This document shows, in pieces, positions 31,765 to 40,834 of a stretch of DNA of 49,131 nt; within the stretch, counting starts at the first letter, position 1, and every line of letters starts with the position of its first letter. The stretch is from Candidatus Zixiibacteriota bacterium. Its GTDB lineage: Bacteria; Zixibacteria; MSB-5A5; GN15; FEB-12. Both the position numbers and the translations under genes were made by a program. The stretch covers positions 1 to 49,131 of the forward strand of contig JAHOYZ010000043.1 in the NCBI GenBank assembly GCA_019038695.1, written 5' to 3'. The notes beneath the pieces are model-generated. The model was given only the letters and a program-made list of their open reading frames with translations. It had not been told where the DNA came from and did not search any database.

Positions 31765-31786
31765 AACTTTTTATGTCGAGGGCCGT
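31765..31786 (+). promoter_or_regulatory. ECF-sigma type promoter before pspC
   Basis: AACTTTTT (31765-31772) and CGTATA (31784-31789) give AAC-N16-CGT, the spacing of sigma-W-like ECF promoters, 42 bp before ATG 31828. Confidence 0.55.
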
Positions 31787-31827
31787 ATATTAAACCAGAG
31801 AAGAAAGAGCGTTACTGAGGAATGGTT

Positions 31828-32271
31828 ATGAGCAAGCGACTGTATCGATCAACGGAACACAAGGTCATCGGCGGCGTGTGTGGTGGATTGGGTGATTACT
31901 TTGATCTCGATCCGGCCCTTCTGCGCATCTTTGCCGTATTGCTATTTTTCGCCTCCGGGGTTGGCTTTTTCGCCTATCTCATCGCCTGGGTGATTATCCC
32001 CGTTCGTCCCTACGATGTTGAAGTAGTCAACGCCGAACGCGAATCAGCGTCATGGCACAAATATCTACCGGGACTTTTCCTGATCGGTATCGGGCTGGTC
32101 CTGTTACTTCGGGAAAGCTGGTACTGGTTCGACATGGGCATATTCTGGCCGGGGCTTCTGGTTGTAGGCGGACTGTGGTTGATATTCTCGGGTCGCAAGA
32201 AAACTACTCTTGAGGAACCACATGGGGCCGCAGGGGAAAAAATCAATGGCACCAATGGAGGGACGATCTAA
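31828..32271 (+). CDS. PspC-domain envelope stress protein
   Basis: 147 residues. ATG 31828 is preferred over 31822 because GAGGA (31817-31821) is then 6 nt away. The PspC domain starts at once (LYRSTEHKVIGGVCGGLGDYFDLDPALLRIFAVLLFF, about 4-60) with a membrane helix pair (LLFFASGVGFFAYLIAWVIIP). Two further hydrophobic segments (about 80-125) form a DUF5668-like membrane module. PspC proteins sense or respond to membrane damage. The stop overlaps the next start (TAATG). In Bacillus, PspC and toastrack genes (yvl) are under sigma-W, which agrees with the ECF-like promoter here. Confidence 0.9.
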   Translation: MSKRLYRSTEHKVIGGVCGGLGDYFDLDPALLRIFAVLLFFASGVGFFAYLIAWVIIPVRPYDVEVVNAERESASWHKYLPGLFLIGIGLVLLLRESWYWFDMGIFWPGLLVVGGLWLIFSGRKKTTLEEPHGAAGEKINGTNGGTI

Positions 32272-33170
32272 TGTCACCGGCACGTTTCAGATGGGGTCTG
32301 TTTCTGGTATTGCTCGGTGTATTGCTGTTGCTGCAAAACGCCGGAACCATCAACTCGAATTTCTGGGCTGATCTGTTATTGTGGTTCCCGGTAGTGTTGA
32401 TTGCTGTCGGGCTGGAGAAGATTTTCGCCAAGTCACGGGTTAAGCTGATTTCCTATCTAACCTCAGTAGGGCTGTTTGTAGGGGGATTGGCCATCGCTCT
32501 GTCTGGCAGTTATGGTGGCGAGGACACAAGTTTCTTCGGTGAATCATCATTTGAACTGGAAAACGACTCCGACGTAAAGTTACTTAACGTGACGCTCGAT
32601 CTGGATGGTACTGACCTGACTATTCGCGATTCAGGCCGCGATCTGGTCTACGGCGAGTTTGACAAGTTCACACGTAAACCAAGAATCAATTCTGAGATCA
32701 CCGCCGATGTCGCCAATGTCAAAATGGTAAGCCGAAGCGGCGGCTATCTGGGTGGCGCTATTCAATTTGATACTGGTGATCCACAGGACTGGTCATTGCG
32801 GTTTTCAAATGATGTCCCTCTTGAGCTTGAATGTCGGGGCGACGAGTCCGATTTGCATATGAACTTCTCTACAACGCCTTTGCAAAAACTGACTCTGGAT
32901 GCCAACGATGCCAAGGTTTATCTTAAACTGGGTGATCTATTGCCGGCAGTTAGTATTAGTATTCTGGGGGAAGATTCCGACTTGCGACTGCGTATTCCTC
33001 AGACAGTAGGGGTTCGTATTTCCGGTGATGATTACAAATCCTATTTATCCCGACAGGGATTCCTGGAGGATGACGGGCGGTTCGTTTCCGATGGATTTGA
33101 CAGTGTGGACATCAGGATTGACATCAAACTCGACGATCAATTAGGATCCTTCTCCATAGATTTCTTTTAG
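32271..33170 (+). CDS. LiaF/toastrack-like membrane protein
   Basis: 299 residues. Three to four N-terminal hydrophobic segments (RWGLFLVLLGVLLLLQ, LLLWFPVVLIAVGLE, LTSVGLFVGGLAIAL) are followed by an extracytoplasmic beta-helical domain of about 200 residues rich in alternating D/L strands (NVTLDLDGTDLTIRDSG ..., FSTTPLQKLTLDANDAKVYLKLGD). This is the LiaI/LiaF plus toastrack arrangement that accompanies PspC in envelope stress modules. Translation is coupled to the pspC-like gene. Probably the partner that senses or scaffolds at the membrane. Confidence 0.85.
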   Translation: MSPARFRWGLFLVLLGVLLLLQNAGTINSNFWADLLLWFPVVLIAVGLEKIFAKSRVKLISYLTSVGLFVGGLAIALSGSYGGEDTSFFGESSFELENDSDVKLLNVTLDLDGTDLTIRDSGRDLVYGEFDKFTRKPRINSEITADVANVKMVSRSGGYLGGAIQFDTGDPQDWSLRFSNDVPLELECRGDESDLHMNFSTTPLQKLTLDANDAKVYLKLGDLLPAVSISILGEDSDLRLRIPQTVGVRISGDDYKSYLSRQGFLEDDGRFVSDGFDSVDIRIDIKLDDQLGSFSIDFF

Positions 33171-33197
33171 CAGCAATAGGTATGGCACACGTTTTCA

Positions 33198-33219
33198 GGG
33201 TGGTCAGGTTTGACCGCCC
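33198..33219 (+). terminator. Hairpin after the PspC/LiaF-like pair
   Basis: GGG-T-GGTCA (33198-33206) and TGACC-G-CCC (33211-33219) pair across a 4-nt loop with one T-G wobble, 28 bp after the stop. No strong T-run follows. The rest of 33171-33423 has no gene I can support. Confidence 0.45.
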
Positions 33220-33423
33220 TTCGTACTTGTGGAGCAGGCATCGAATTGTTTTTTGCAGGCATCAATCCATGATCCACGTGGTCTTGCAGGTCGAGACTGT
33301 CTTTAGTTTCGATAATCCATCGAACGGAAACGTACTTCCCAATTGGCAAAGATCATTGCATATTGAGTGTATTGAACGGGACAAACCGTGACACTGACGC
33401 CTCAATTTAGGAGATATTGGACT

Positions 33424-34560
33424 ATGACAACTAACATCTTATTCAGATCGATCCGATCATATCAGTTTCTAATGATCATGGCAATATTGGCAGTGATCGC
33501 AGCCGGGGCCTGGTGCTCAGAGGAACAAGGTAAACCGCCAATTGACCTGACATCCCTACAAGCAATCGACAACCATTGGGAAGTTGTGCATTCATCGTGC
33601 GACGCCAGCAAAAGTTCAATGACACTTCAGAACAAGAAGTGGCTCATGTATTTCCTGCATTGGCGACCATTGACCGATTCTAATCGTACCGTGACGATTG
33701 ACTACGTGAAAAATCATCTGCTCAATTTCTGGGGACCATCTATGCCGTTCACCTTGTCCGGCATTGAGGGAGAGTTGGAAATTGGCGGTCATCGTGCTTT
33801 CTATGTGGAGGCGACCCTCAATCCTGGTATGGTGCGAACTCGATTCGTCGTATGGAACTGCGAGGAGACCAATCGCCAATTCACTGCCGACTGCAATATC
33901 AATCTAAGAATGAATACGCCAGACGAGTTTTTCGACATCCAGGAAGACATCACCCGCACTATCTGCTGCCATGGTCAGGAATCCAAACACGACAATCCAT
34001 CATTGCCCTGGGTGTATCAGAATGACAGCCTGAACATTTCTTTCTCCAAACCAGCCAACTGGCACACTTCCACTTTCGCCGCAAGCGCCTGGTTTCCAGA
34101 GGGTCACACTTCTACCAATGCCACTCTGTGGACACTCATCTCCGATTCCGACAAGAGAGCACAACTTTGGTGGCAGCCATCCACCATTCCGATCTCAGAG
34201 ACGTACCTTGACAGCATCCTGCTTTTGCTTCCGATGGATACCACCTTTGCACCGGCTGCTCCAGCCACTGTCACTATCAGCGTCGAGTCATCTGCCACAG
34301 GGAACGGGATGATCGAAGGGAACGGTTATTATCTCATAACCGAAGTGGAGAACGATCAATCATACATTGACAAATATCTGTTCCGGTCCTTGCTTTGGCA
34401 GCGGGACGGGACCACCTACTTGCTCTTGACATCCATGCTGGCCTACGAAGAGATAATGATGCGCCCCATCGACCTCGTGCCGTCAGACAGTTTGATGGAG
34501 TACTTGCTGTGGCAGGAAATCGCACCTCATGTAACACCATTGCCTGAGCAGTACCGATAG
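33424..34560 (+). CDS. Hypothetical exported protein
   Basis: 378 residues. ATG 33424 is preferred because AGGAG lies 9 nt upstream; a GTG at 33388 is in frame. The N-terminus is a signal peptide or anchor (FLMIMAILAVIAAGAWCSEE), probably cleaved near residue 31. The remainder is polar with many Trp and Thr residues and no repeat or catalytic motif I recognise. Two similar halves may exist: LMYFLHWRPLTDSNRTVTIDYVKNHL resembles ATLWTLISDSDKRAQLWWQPSTIPISETYLDSIL. It converges on the C25 peptidase gene. Family and function are unknown. Confidence 0.75.
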   Translation: MTTNILFRSIRSYQFLMIMAILAVIAAGAWCSEEQGKPPIDLTSLQAIDNHWEVVHSSCDASKSSMTLQNKKWLMYFLHWRPLTDSNRTVTIDYVKNHLLNFWGPSMPFTLSGIEGELEIGGHRAFYVEATLNPGMVRTRFVVWNCEETNRQFTADCNINLRMNTPDEFFDIQEDITRTICCHGQESKHDNPSLPWVYQNDSLNISFSKPANWHTSTFAASAWFPEGHTSTNATLWTLISDSDKRAQLWWQPSTIPISETYLDSILLLLPMDTTFAPAAPATVTISVESSATGNGMIEGNGYYLITEVENDQSYIDKYLFRSLLWQRDGTTYLLLTSMLAYEEIMMRPIDLVPSDSLMEYLLWQEIAPHVTPLPEQYR

Positions 34561-34671
34561 TCGTAGGTCAGGTGCTAATCAACCTGACACATAACGGGGA
34601 AGGTCACCCAATCTGAGGGGGATAATAGCAAGCTTGAAAACAGACCTGCCTTTGCTGAGTAGTGATATTCG

Positions 34672-34696
34672 GCCACCCCTCCCAGGGAGAGGTGGC
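34672..34696. terminator. Strong hairpin between convergent genes
   Basis: GCCACC-C-CTCC (34672-34682) pairs with GGAG-A-GGTGGC (34686-34696) around a 3-nt loop with one mismatch, followed on the plus strand by ATTATTTTA. It could terminate transcription from both sides. Confidence 0.6.
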
Positions 34697-34724
34697 TGAA
34701 GATTATTTTACTGCCTCGTAGCGA

Positions 34725-37244
34725 CTAACACACTGGTGCCGGTCCACCAGTGAAGAGGTATGCCACAAGGTACGTAAGATCAGCAATATCTATTGGCCCA
34801 CCGGAACCAACAACGCCGTCGATATTGGCAGCTTCAATAACAGGCGGAGGAGGACCGGAAGTGAACAGGTATGCGACTAAGTAAGTAAGATCGGCGATGT
34901 TTGGCTGCGAACCGTCGTCGTCAACGTCACCGCAGATAAATGTGACAACAACTTCCTGCTGAGATGTGTCACAAACGCCAAGGTTGTCTTCCACTATCAG
35001 TGTTACCATATATGATGCGTGATTTCCATAGACGTGTGTTACCTGCTCGCCCGTAGCTGTCGAATCATCACCGAAATCCCATTGCCAATCAGTAAGCCAG
35101 CCATCAGTATCATACGAGGAACTGGTGAACTGGATAGTGTCGTGGTGCGTAGGAGTCGGTGGCTCCCAGGTAAAATCAGACACCGGCGGCATATTGCCGG
35201 TACATTCCGATAACCCCTGATAGGGGAGATAGTTCTGCAAGGTAACGGTAACAAACATATCACCGAGTGTCGGAGAGTTTACATCCAGACTAAGATTGCC
35301 TGACGCATCAGTATAGTCCCTTGCATATACCTCATCTCCCTTCCAAAGGCAGACGTAGGCGGAACTGAGAGGAATACTTCCCTCATCCTCAACATGAACC
35401 GCAAACGATGATGCTCCGATCGGGAAACTTCCGGAGTGGGTCACGACCATGGTTCTGATGGAGTCAGTCCAGAGTGGCATCTCCGGTTCTCCCAGCAGAT
35501 TGAGCGTCCAATGGCAGTAGGTCATATCGCCGGTATGGGAGCAGTTGTTTTTCGTCCAGGCCAGCGCTTCGCCTAAGCGGTACTTATTGTATGTGAAAAG
35601 ACCACGCCACCAGTATAAATCCAGTTCTCCGCTCAGAGAAACAGGATAGCCTACATAGAACCAACCACTCCGCGTGTTCCCGGTAAAGGATACGGCGCCT
35701 TGTAGTGGATTATTGATCACAAAAGCCTCCGCGATACAGTCATTATGGTCCAACTCCATCGGATGACACCCCAGGGAGAAGATATTGCACATCTTGTTGT
35801 TGTTAGTCAGACTATTGACATCGGAACTATAAATTGCAGAGTTATGGTTCAAGTCGCCGGTGCCCATGCAGAAGTAATTGCTGTGATCGCTGTGGTTAAC
35901 CAAGTTCTGTCCCGCGCTGAGAGCGTTGAGAAACTTCGTTTTGTGGTTAGTGGACTCAGTGTCGTAGACTGTCGTGACATGAAACCGAGAGGGAATGTAG
36001 GTTGCATCAATCGATTCTTTCAGATCCTCACTTCGGGTGAGCGTGTAATGGGGAGGTTCCGATGCCAGCGTTAGATCCATTCCAAGAAGACAGGCATTGA
36101 GCGCATAGTCATCTGTGGGTGGGTCGATCTCATATTTGAGTACTTTATCGATAAAACAATTAATCTGTGTGGAGCCCTCCGCCGTGGTTCGTCCCACGTA
36201 AACCTCATATGTCCAGTCGTCATCAAAATCGCCATAGTACTCGTCGCTGGGAATGTTATCACTGTTATAAATACGGTACTCGAAGGGAACAGTGTTGTGT
36301 TCACCTCCGATGAGAATATACTGGGTACTCCAATTAGCATGGGCGTCGATAACAAAGTTTCGGATTTTCTCCTGGTTGTCCGATCCGGAGTACACGGCAT
36401 AGATGTAGTTGGTTGTGACCACAGTATCCTTCACACCCTTCTTGATGTGCCAATCCACCAGCGGTTGGTACAGCGCGGCATAGGAACCGGACGTAATGAT
36501 AACATGCTCATATGGTCCATCATCCAGAAGCATCCCTTTGGACGTCCCACCCGGGAAAGTCATTAACTCCACGGCCTCCCGGTTGACGACCATCTCAGTT
36601 GCCATTTGTTCGTAGGTACGACGGACATTCTCGGAAGCGTTAGCCGGTAGATAATCGTTACAGACATAGCCATCGACACCTTCAACCGAGAGCGTAAGCG
36701 AGGTGTAGATGTATAGTTTTCTCTCGGCTGGAATGTACTTCAGCGGGCAAACCTGAACAATGGCCATCGCTTGCCCGGCTAAGTCGGTCTGGGAGACAAT
36801 ACTCACCGGCTGGGAGGGAAAGTGATCAGGAGACGAATAGACGGCTGAAATCGGATCAATAAATGGTTGATTGCTATCCTGTCCGATTCTTACCGGAGGT
36901 TGAGCTGGATACACATAATAATCGCCGCTGATTTCCTCAAGTTCCGAAGCCACAACGCTAACCGACAGAGCCTTCATGCCTGCCGGCAATGCGATCCTAA
37001 TTTCTTTGAATGGTAGCATCGGATGGCCGCGTTCGGAGAGGTAGCCACAATCCACAAACCTCACCATGTCATATTCCAAATGCTTTGTGAAGGAAATATC
37101 TTGCTGTGTGAAGTTAATCGTGTGCTGGACGGGGTCAACAATCGCACCTTGAACACCCGACAGAAAACCGCCAAGCATAATGCCGAGTACAACGAGAGCT
37201 ACTCCCACCCCCACACGCTTAATAGCCATAGTTGATTCATTCAT
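34725..37244 (-). CDS. Secreted gingipain-like C25 cysteine peptidase with PKD and dockerin-like modules
   Basis: 839 residues. ATG 37244 is chosen (AAGGGA 8 nt upstream) over a TTG at 37262. Order: signal peptide (about 8-33); C25 propeptide (about 40-215); catalytic domain (about 235-580) with likely His451 or His454 in NHSDHSNYF and Cys493 in FSLGCHPMELD; an Ig-like segment; a PKD domain (about 665-745, WDFGDDSTATGEQVTHVYG); and a C-terminal dockerin-like pair ([14 protein letters not shown] ... [17 protein letters not shown]). It should be an extracellular protease held by its dockerin-like tail or by a secretion signal within it. The tail matches that of the giant protein at 983-6316, so both may use the same anchor or export route. 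Confidence 0.9.
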   Translation of the reverse strand: MNESTMAIKRVGVGVALVVLGIMLGGFLSGVQGAIVDPVQHTINFTQQDISFTKHLEYDMVRFVDCGYLSERGHPMLPFKEIRIALPAGMKALSVSVVASELEEISGDYYVYPAQPPVRIGQDSNQPFIDPISAVYSSPDHFPSQPVSIVSQTDLAGQAMAIVQVCPLKYIPAERKLYIYTSLTLSVEGVDGYVCNDYLPANASENVRRTYEQMATEMVVNREAVELMTFPGGTSKGMLLDDGPYEHVIITSGSYAALYQPLVDWHIKKGVKDTVVTTNYIYAVYSGSDNQEKIRNFVIDAHANWSTQYILIGGEHNTVPFEYRIYNSDNIPSDEYYGDFDDDWTYEVYVGRTTAEGSTQINCFIDKVLKYEIDPPTDDYALNACLLGMDLTLASEPPHYTLTRSEDLKESIDATYIPSRFHVTTVYDTESTNHKTKFLNALSAGQNLVNHSDHSNYFCMGTGDLNHNSAIYSSDVNSLTNNNKMCNIFSLGCHPMELDHNDCIAEAFVINNPLQGAVSFTGNTRSGWFYVGYPVSLSGELDLYWWRGLFTYNKYRLGEALAWTKNNCSHTGDMTYCHWTLNLLGEPEMPLWTDSIRTMVVTHSGSFPIGASSFAVHVEDEGSIPLSSAYVCLWKGDEVYARDYTDASGNLSLDVNSPTLGDMFVTVTLQNYLPYQGLSECTGNMPPVSDFTWEPPTPTHHDTIQFTSSSYDTDGWLTDWQWDFGDDSTATGEQVTHVYGNHASYMVTLIVEDNLGVCDTSQQEVVVTFICGDVDDDGSQPNIADLTYLVAYLFTSGPPPPVIEAANIDGVVGSGGPIDIADLTYLVAYLFTGGPAPVC

Positions 37245-37419
37245 TAGTCGATTCCCTTTCAATCAGGATTATCAATAAAACCAAGTTTCTTCTTTATATC
37301 CGCGAGAACCGGAGTGTATGAGTATGATGCACTTATCGAGTCTCGGAGTATGTCTCTTTGAACAGCCGACCCGTTTCCGTAGAAAGCAGGACGATAGACT
37401 TGCTCTGTAATCTAATCAT

Positions 37420-37447
37420 ATAATACACATTTTGATCCGAATGTCAA
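37420..37447 (-). promoter_or_regulatory. Possible promoter of the C25 peptidase gene
   Basis: TTGACA (37447-37442), 16-bp spacer, TATTAT (37425-37420) on the minus strand. It implies a 5' leader of about 170 nt (37245-37413), in which I see no known element. Confidence 0.5.
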
Positions 37448-37470
37448 ACTTGAACTTGGTACGACTTGCC

Positions 37471-37500
37471 TTGACAATACATCTCTAACTCGACTAACTA
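37471..37500 (+). promoter_or_regulatory. Possible promoter of the EamA gene, near-leaderless
   Basis: TTGACA (37471-37476), 18-bp spacer, TAACTA (37495-37500), 10 nt before ATG 37511; no Shine-Dalgarno is visible. Confidence 0.45.
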
Positions 37501-37510
37501 TCTACAACTT

Positions 37511-38404
37511 ATGGCCGCTTCACTTTCAAAACCACGGATGCTGCTGGCTGACGCCGGCCTGTTCTACGCCGCTGTCATCTGGGGTTCAACTTTCTTCGTA
37601 GTCAAGGGTGTGTTGGACGACGTTGATCCAGTCATCCTGGTGGCCTATCGCTTCCTGCTGGCGGGGCTCGGTATGCTAGCTTATTTGCTGGCTACCGGCA
37701 GACCGGTTTTCGCCGGTATCAAACGAGCCATTCTCCTGGCGATAATTCTCTGGCTGTTGTATATACCCCAGACAATCGGCCTGCAGTACACCACTGCCTC
37801 CAACTCAGGTTTCATCACCGGCCTCTTTGTAGCCTTTGTTCCCGTATTCCTGCGAGTTATTTTCAAGCGTAAACCGACCCTAATGGAGGTTGTAGCCTCG
37901 GTTGTATCGCTGATAGGCCTGTGGGTCCTGACCGGCGGACTAAGAGATATTAATATCGGAGACATCCTCACGTTGGTGGCGGCGATGACTTATGCTCTCC
38001 ACCTGCTGTACACCGATAAGTATATGAAGGCAGGCGTTGATCCATTAGTAATAACCTGCCAGCAGTTTCTTCTGGTCGGTCTGATGAGTCTGGCAACCGG
38101 GTTGATTTGCGATCTGCCTTTTGGGATTGGATCCACTCAGGCAGGTTGGATAATTGTTTTCCTGGCTCTGTTTCCGACCCTGTCCGCATTCGTAATCCAG
38201 GCGATAGCTCAGAAATACACATCCCCCTTGAAAGTTTCTCTGATATTCGCCCTGGAGCCGGTTTTTGCCGCCATTTTTGCCTGGTCACTGGGTGGGGAAC
38301 AGATCGTGCGCCATCGTGCCCTGGGAGGGCTGCTCATTTTCGCCGCGCTTGTTATTTCTGGTCTACGAAGATCAGGAAAGCGAGCGCAAGATACATCAGC
38401 ATGA
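37511..38404 (+). CDS. EamA/DMT-superfamily transporter
   Basis: 297 residues with ten predicted membrane helices in two EamA halves. The first starts AGLFYAAVIWGSTFFVVKGVL, the second GDILTLVAAMTYALHLLYTDKYM. The conserved family pattern WGS/TFF...L and the closing LEPVFAAIFAWSLGGEQ are clear. Members export or import small metabolites; the substrate is unknown. The gene ends one base before the end of the convergent ABC permease gene. Confidence 0.92.
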   Translation: MAASLSKPRMLLADAGLFYAAVIWGSTFFVVKGVLDDVDPVILVAYRFLLAGLGMLAYLLATGRPVFAGIKRAILLAIILWLLYIPQTIGLQYTTASNSGFITGLFVAFVPVFLRVIFKRKPTLMEVVASVVSLIGLWVLTGGLRDINIGDILTLVAAMTYALHLLYTDKYMKAGVDPLVITCQQFLLVGLMSLATGLICDLPFGIGSTQAGWIIVFLALFPTLSAFVIQAIAQKYTSPLKVSLIFALEPVFAAIFAWSLGGEQIVRHRALGGLLIFAALVISGLRRSGKRAQDTSA

Positions 38405-38405
38405 C

Positions 38406-39860
38406 CTAGTTGCCTCGTAACGCTTCAACTGGATCAACGCGTGCCGCTCGTGCTGCCGGATACCAACCGGCTGCAAGGCTCACCAGAAAACCAAACAAGA
38501 ACGCTGTTCCGACCAACCATACCGGCATTGCGAAAAGTTCCATTCCGTCAATTCCCTGACGTTCCATTATTATCCTGGCGATCAATGATGCTGCTCGTGT
38601 AATTAGCCAGCCAAAGACAATGCCAACGACCGCCCCGATCGCTCCAATTACACCGGACTCTACGAGAAATAAGAGCTTAATATCCCGTTCATCGGCACCG
38701 AGCGCCTTAAGAATCCCGATCTCACGAATCCGCTCAGTAATCGACATAACCATTGTATTTACAATCCCCAGTGATGCCGTCACCAAAGCAATAAAACCAA
38801 CTACTCCCAATGCCAAATAGAAGTAGAAAAAGGCTTTCTGGATTTCGTCAAATTGCACCGCGAAACTAAACGCCCGGTACCCCAACGCCTCCACCGTATC
38901 AATGACCGGCTGATGAGGCATTCCCGGTTCCAGGTCAAGTGTTGCTCGTGAGAAGCTTTTCGTGCTGGCAACATCTTCGCCGGAGAACAACGATCCATCC
39001 CTCACGGTTGAGAATAAATCGGTTGGATCGCCGGAGAACCCGGCTGCATCAAAACGGGTAGCGGTAGCGATGGGGAAAATGACATACTTGGTTCGAAGAC
39101 GACGTCCCCGGTGCGATTCTATCACACCTGTTACCACCAGCGTGTCGCTCACTCGGTCACGCGCATTCATGAACCCGTCGACGAATCGTCCCGCCGCCGA
39201 ACCCAACTCACGACGAACGATTCGTACACCGTAATCGGACCGCATCAGAGAATCAAAACGGATATCCGACAGGCGCTCACGAATGATCCCGTCCGGATCC
39301 TGGAACACGTGAGCAAGGCCGCTGTCCAGACTGGCAACCAGCACGGACACTATCAGCGTCTCCCCTATGATTGAGTCCGGTTCGGTCAACCCCAAGAGAT
39401 CCACTAACTCTTCCGTCACCACTGCCCCCTTGGAGCTATCGTGCTCAAACATTGCTCCCGCCACAAGCCGGGAAAACAGACGAGTCTGTGCGGCCGTCAC
39501 CGGAAGAGCCTGCGCGCCGGTTGTTATCTGAGAATCATCGTGCTTGACTTCAAGGTCGAAATCATTGAAGGGATAAGCCAATCGTACGCTCGGGAGCGAC
39601 CCCAAAATTCTTAGCGCCTCAACGTCAATCACCGTTGCCTCGGTTGAATCAGTGGCAAGTCGAGGAGAAACCTGCATCGTGGTCATCAGTCCCAGCTTGC
39701 TGAACTGGTCGTTGACCATCTTTTGATTACCCGCCCCAAACGATAGCATAGAGACAAAGGCCGCGATGGCAATCACTACGCCGGATATAGTCAGCACTGC
39801 CCGTAGCTTCATCCGCCACATGTTACCCACAGAGAGTGTCACCAAATCATGCAGGGTCAT
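38406..39860 (-). CDS. MacB/FtsX-type ABC transporter permease
   Basis: 484 residues. An N-terminal membrane helix (LRAVLTISGVVIAIAAFVSMLSFGAG) is followed by a large extracytoplasmic domain (about 45-340) and three C-terminal helices (YLALGVVGFIALVTASLGIVNTMVMSITERIREIGILKALGA ..., GVIGAIGAVVGIVFGWLI, VWLVGTAFLFGFLVSLAAGWYPAARAARVDPVEALR), the layout of MacB_PCD/FtsX permeases. It overlaps the ATPase gene by 4 nt. Together they likely form a mechanotransmission-type exporter or lipoprotein/peptide extrusion machine; no membrane fusion protein is next to them. Confidence 0.92.
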   Translation of the reverse strand: MTLHDLVTLSVGNMWRMKLRAVLTISGVVIAIAAFVSMLSFGAGNQKMVNDQFSKLGLMTTMQVSPRLATDSTEATVIDVEALRILGSLPSVRLAYPFNDFDLEVKHDDSQITTGAQALPVTAAQTRLFSRLVAGAMFEHDSSKGAVVTEELVDLLGLTEPDSIIGETLIVSVLVASLDSGLAHVFQDPDGIIRERLSDIRFDSLMRSDYGVRIVRRELGSAAGRFVDGFMNARDRVSDTLVVTGVIESHRGRRLRTKYVIFPIATATRFDAAGFSGDPTDLFSTVRDGSLFSGEDVASTKSFSRATLDLEPGMPHQPVIDTVEALGYRAFSFAVQFDEIQKAFFYFYLALGVVGFIALVTASLGIVNTMVMSITERIREIGILKALGADERDIKLLFLVESGVIGAIGAVVGIVFGWLITRAASLIARIIMERQGIDGMELFAMPVWLVGTAFLFGFLVSLAAGWYPAARAARVDPVEALRGN

Positions 39861-40555
39861 GATTCCCCCTCCTGATCTTCGGTAACGACGCAGCCATAAC
39901 TCATGAGAATTGTCCGTTCGGCAACCTGCTGAGCAAGGTCAAGATCATGTGTTACCAGCACAATCGATAACCCGCCAGCATTTAGTTCGGTCAATAGTTC
40001 GGCGATTGATTGCGTGTTATCCTTATCTAGATTGCCGGTGGCTTCGTCCGCCAGAAGGATCTCCGGTTTTTTGACCAGCGCCCGAGCCAGCGCTACCCGC
40101 TGCTGCTCACCGCCGGAAAGATCGGATGGTTTGTGATCCATGCGGTCCGCCAGACCCAGTCGGATCAGGATCGCCTCTGCCAGATCTCGTCGTTGATCGC
40201 GTGGCGTGTGGTTGAAATACAACGCCAGTTCCACATTCTCAATGGCTGTGCGATGAGGCAACAGATTGAACGACTGAAAGACCATTCCAATTCGTTTGGC
40301 GCGATAGGCGGACAGTTCCCGACGCGAGAGATCAGATAAGACTTCACCCGCAACCTCCACCTGGCCCGAGGTGGGGCTATCCAACCCGGCTATTAGATTC
40401 ATCAGCGTTGATTTGCCTGAACCTGATGAACCCACTACAGCCAGGAATTCTCCCTGAGACAAAGATAGGTTCACTCTATCGATGGCGCGTACCTCGTGTA
40501 TCCCTCGTTGGTAGTACCGACACAGATCAAATGTCTGCAGCCATGATTTGTTCAC
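39857..40555 (-). CDS. MacB/LolD-type ABC transporter ATPase
   Basis: 232 residues from GTG 40555 (AAGGGA 9 nt upstream). Walker A GSSGSGKST, Q-loop MVFQSFNLLPH, signature LSGGEQQRVALARAL, Walker B EILLADEATGNLD and H-loop VTHD are all intact. It powers the permease encoded directly downstream. An imperfect palindrome overlaps its promoter at 40655-40675. Confidence 0.94.
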   Translation of the reverse strand: MNKSWLQTFDLCRYYQRGIHEVRAIDRVNLSLSQGEFLAVVGSSGSGKSTLMNLIAGLDSPTSGQVEVAGEVLSDLSRRELSAYRAKRIGMVFQSFNLLPHRTAIENVELALYFNHTPRDQRRDLAEAILIRLGLADRMDHKPSDLSGGEQQRVALARALVKKPEILLADEATGNLDKDNTQSIAELLTELNAGGLSIVLVTHDLDLAQQVAERTILMSYGCVVTEDQEGES

Positions 40556-40654
40556 GAGTCGTTGTCCCTTTCACAGACGTCACACTTATCGTATCAACAT
40601 CACTCCCGGATCAACCACAGGCAACCAATTATTGGAAGGTCGGGATTCATGAAT

Positions 40655-40675
40655 AGTATACGAACACTTGTCCGT
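40655..40675 (-). promoter_or_regulatory. -10 box and imperfect palindrome upstream of the ABC exporter genes
   Basis: TATACT (40660-40655) on the minus strand adjoins ACGGACA-AG-TGTTCGT (40675-40660), whose 7-bp arms pair at 6 positions. This resembles a repressor operator over the promoter spacer. No regulator gene is adjacent. The rest of 40556-40757 shows nothing clear. Confidence 0.35.
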
Positions 40676-40757
40676 AACAAGTTGCAATTGTATTTTGTGT
40701 TATACTACCCCCACCCCGGGAGTCTCAAACTATCCTGATCGAGTTGCGCAAGTCAGA

Positions 40758-40794
40758 CCGGCCATCAATGCATCATCATGTCATTGATAGCCGG
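40758..40794 (-). terminator. Long hairpin after the kinase-transporter operon
   Basis: On the minus strand CCGGC-T-ATCAATG (40794-40782) pairs with CATTGAT-G-GCCGG (40770-40758) to make a 13-bp stem with one wobble and an 11-nt loop, 41 bp after the last stop codon of the operon. It has no U-tract, so it may be a terminator, an attenuator or an mRNA 3'-end stabiliser. Confidence 0.5.
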
Positions 40795-40834
40795 GTTGTC
40801 AGCTATATTTTGCTTCAACCGCTTATGCCAGGCG

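Noticed and set aside
33182-33391. 69-codon plus-strand frame between the LiaF-like gene and the exported protein gene
   Set aside because: It covers a hairpin, has no ribosome-binding site and shows no protein-like pattern.
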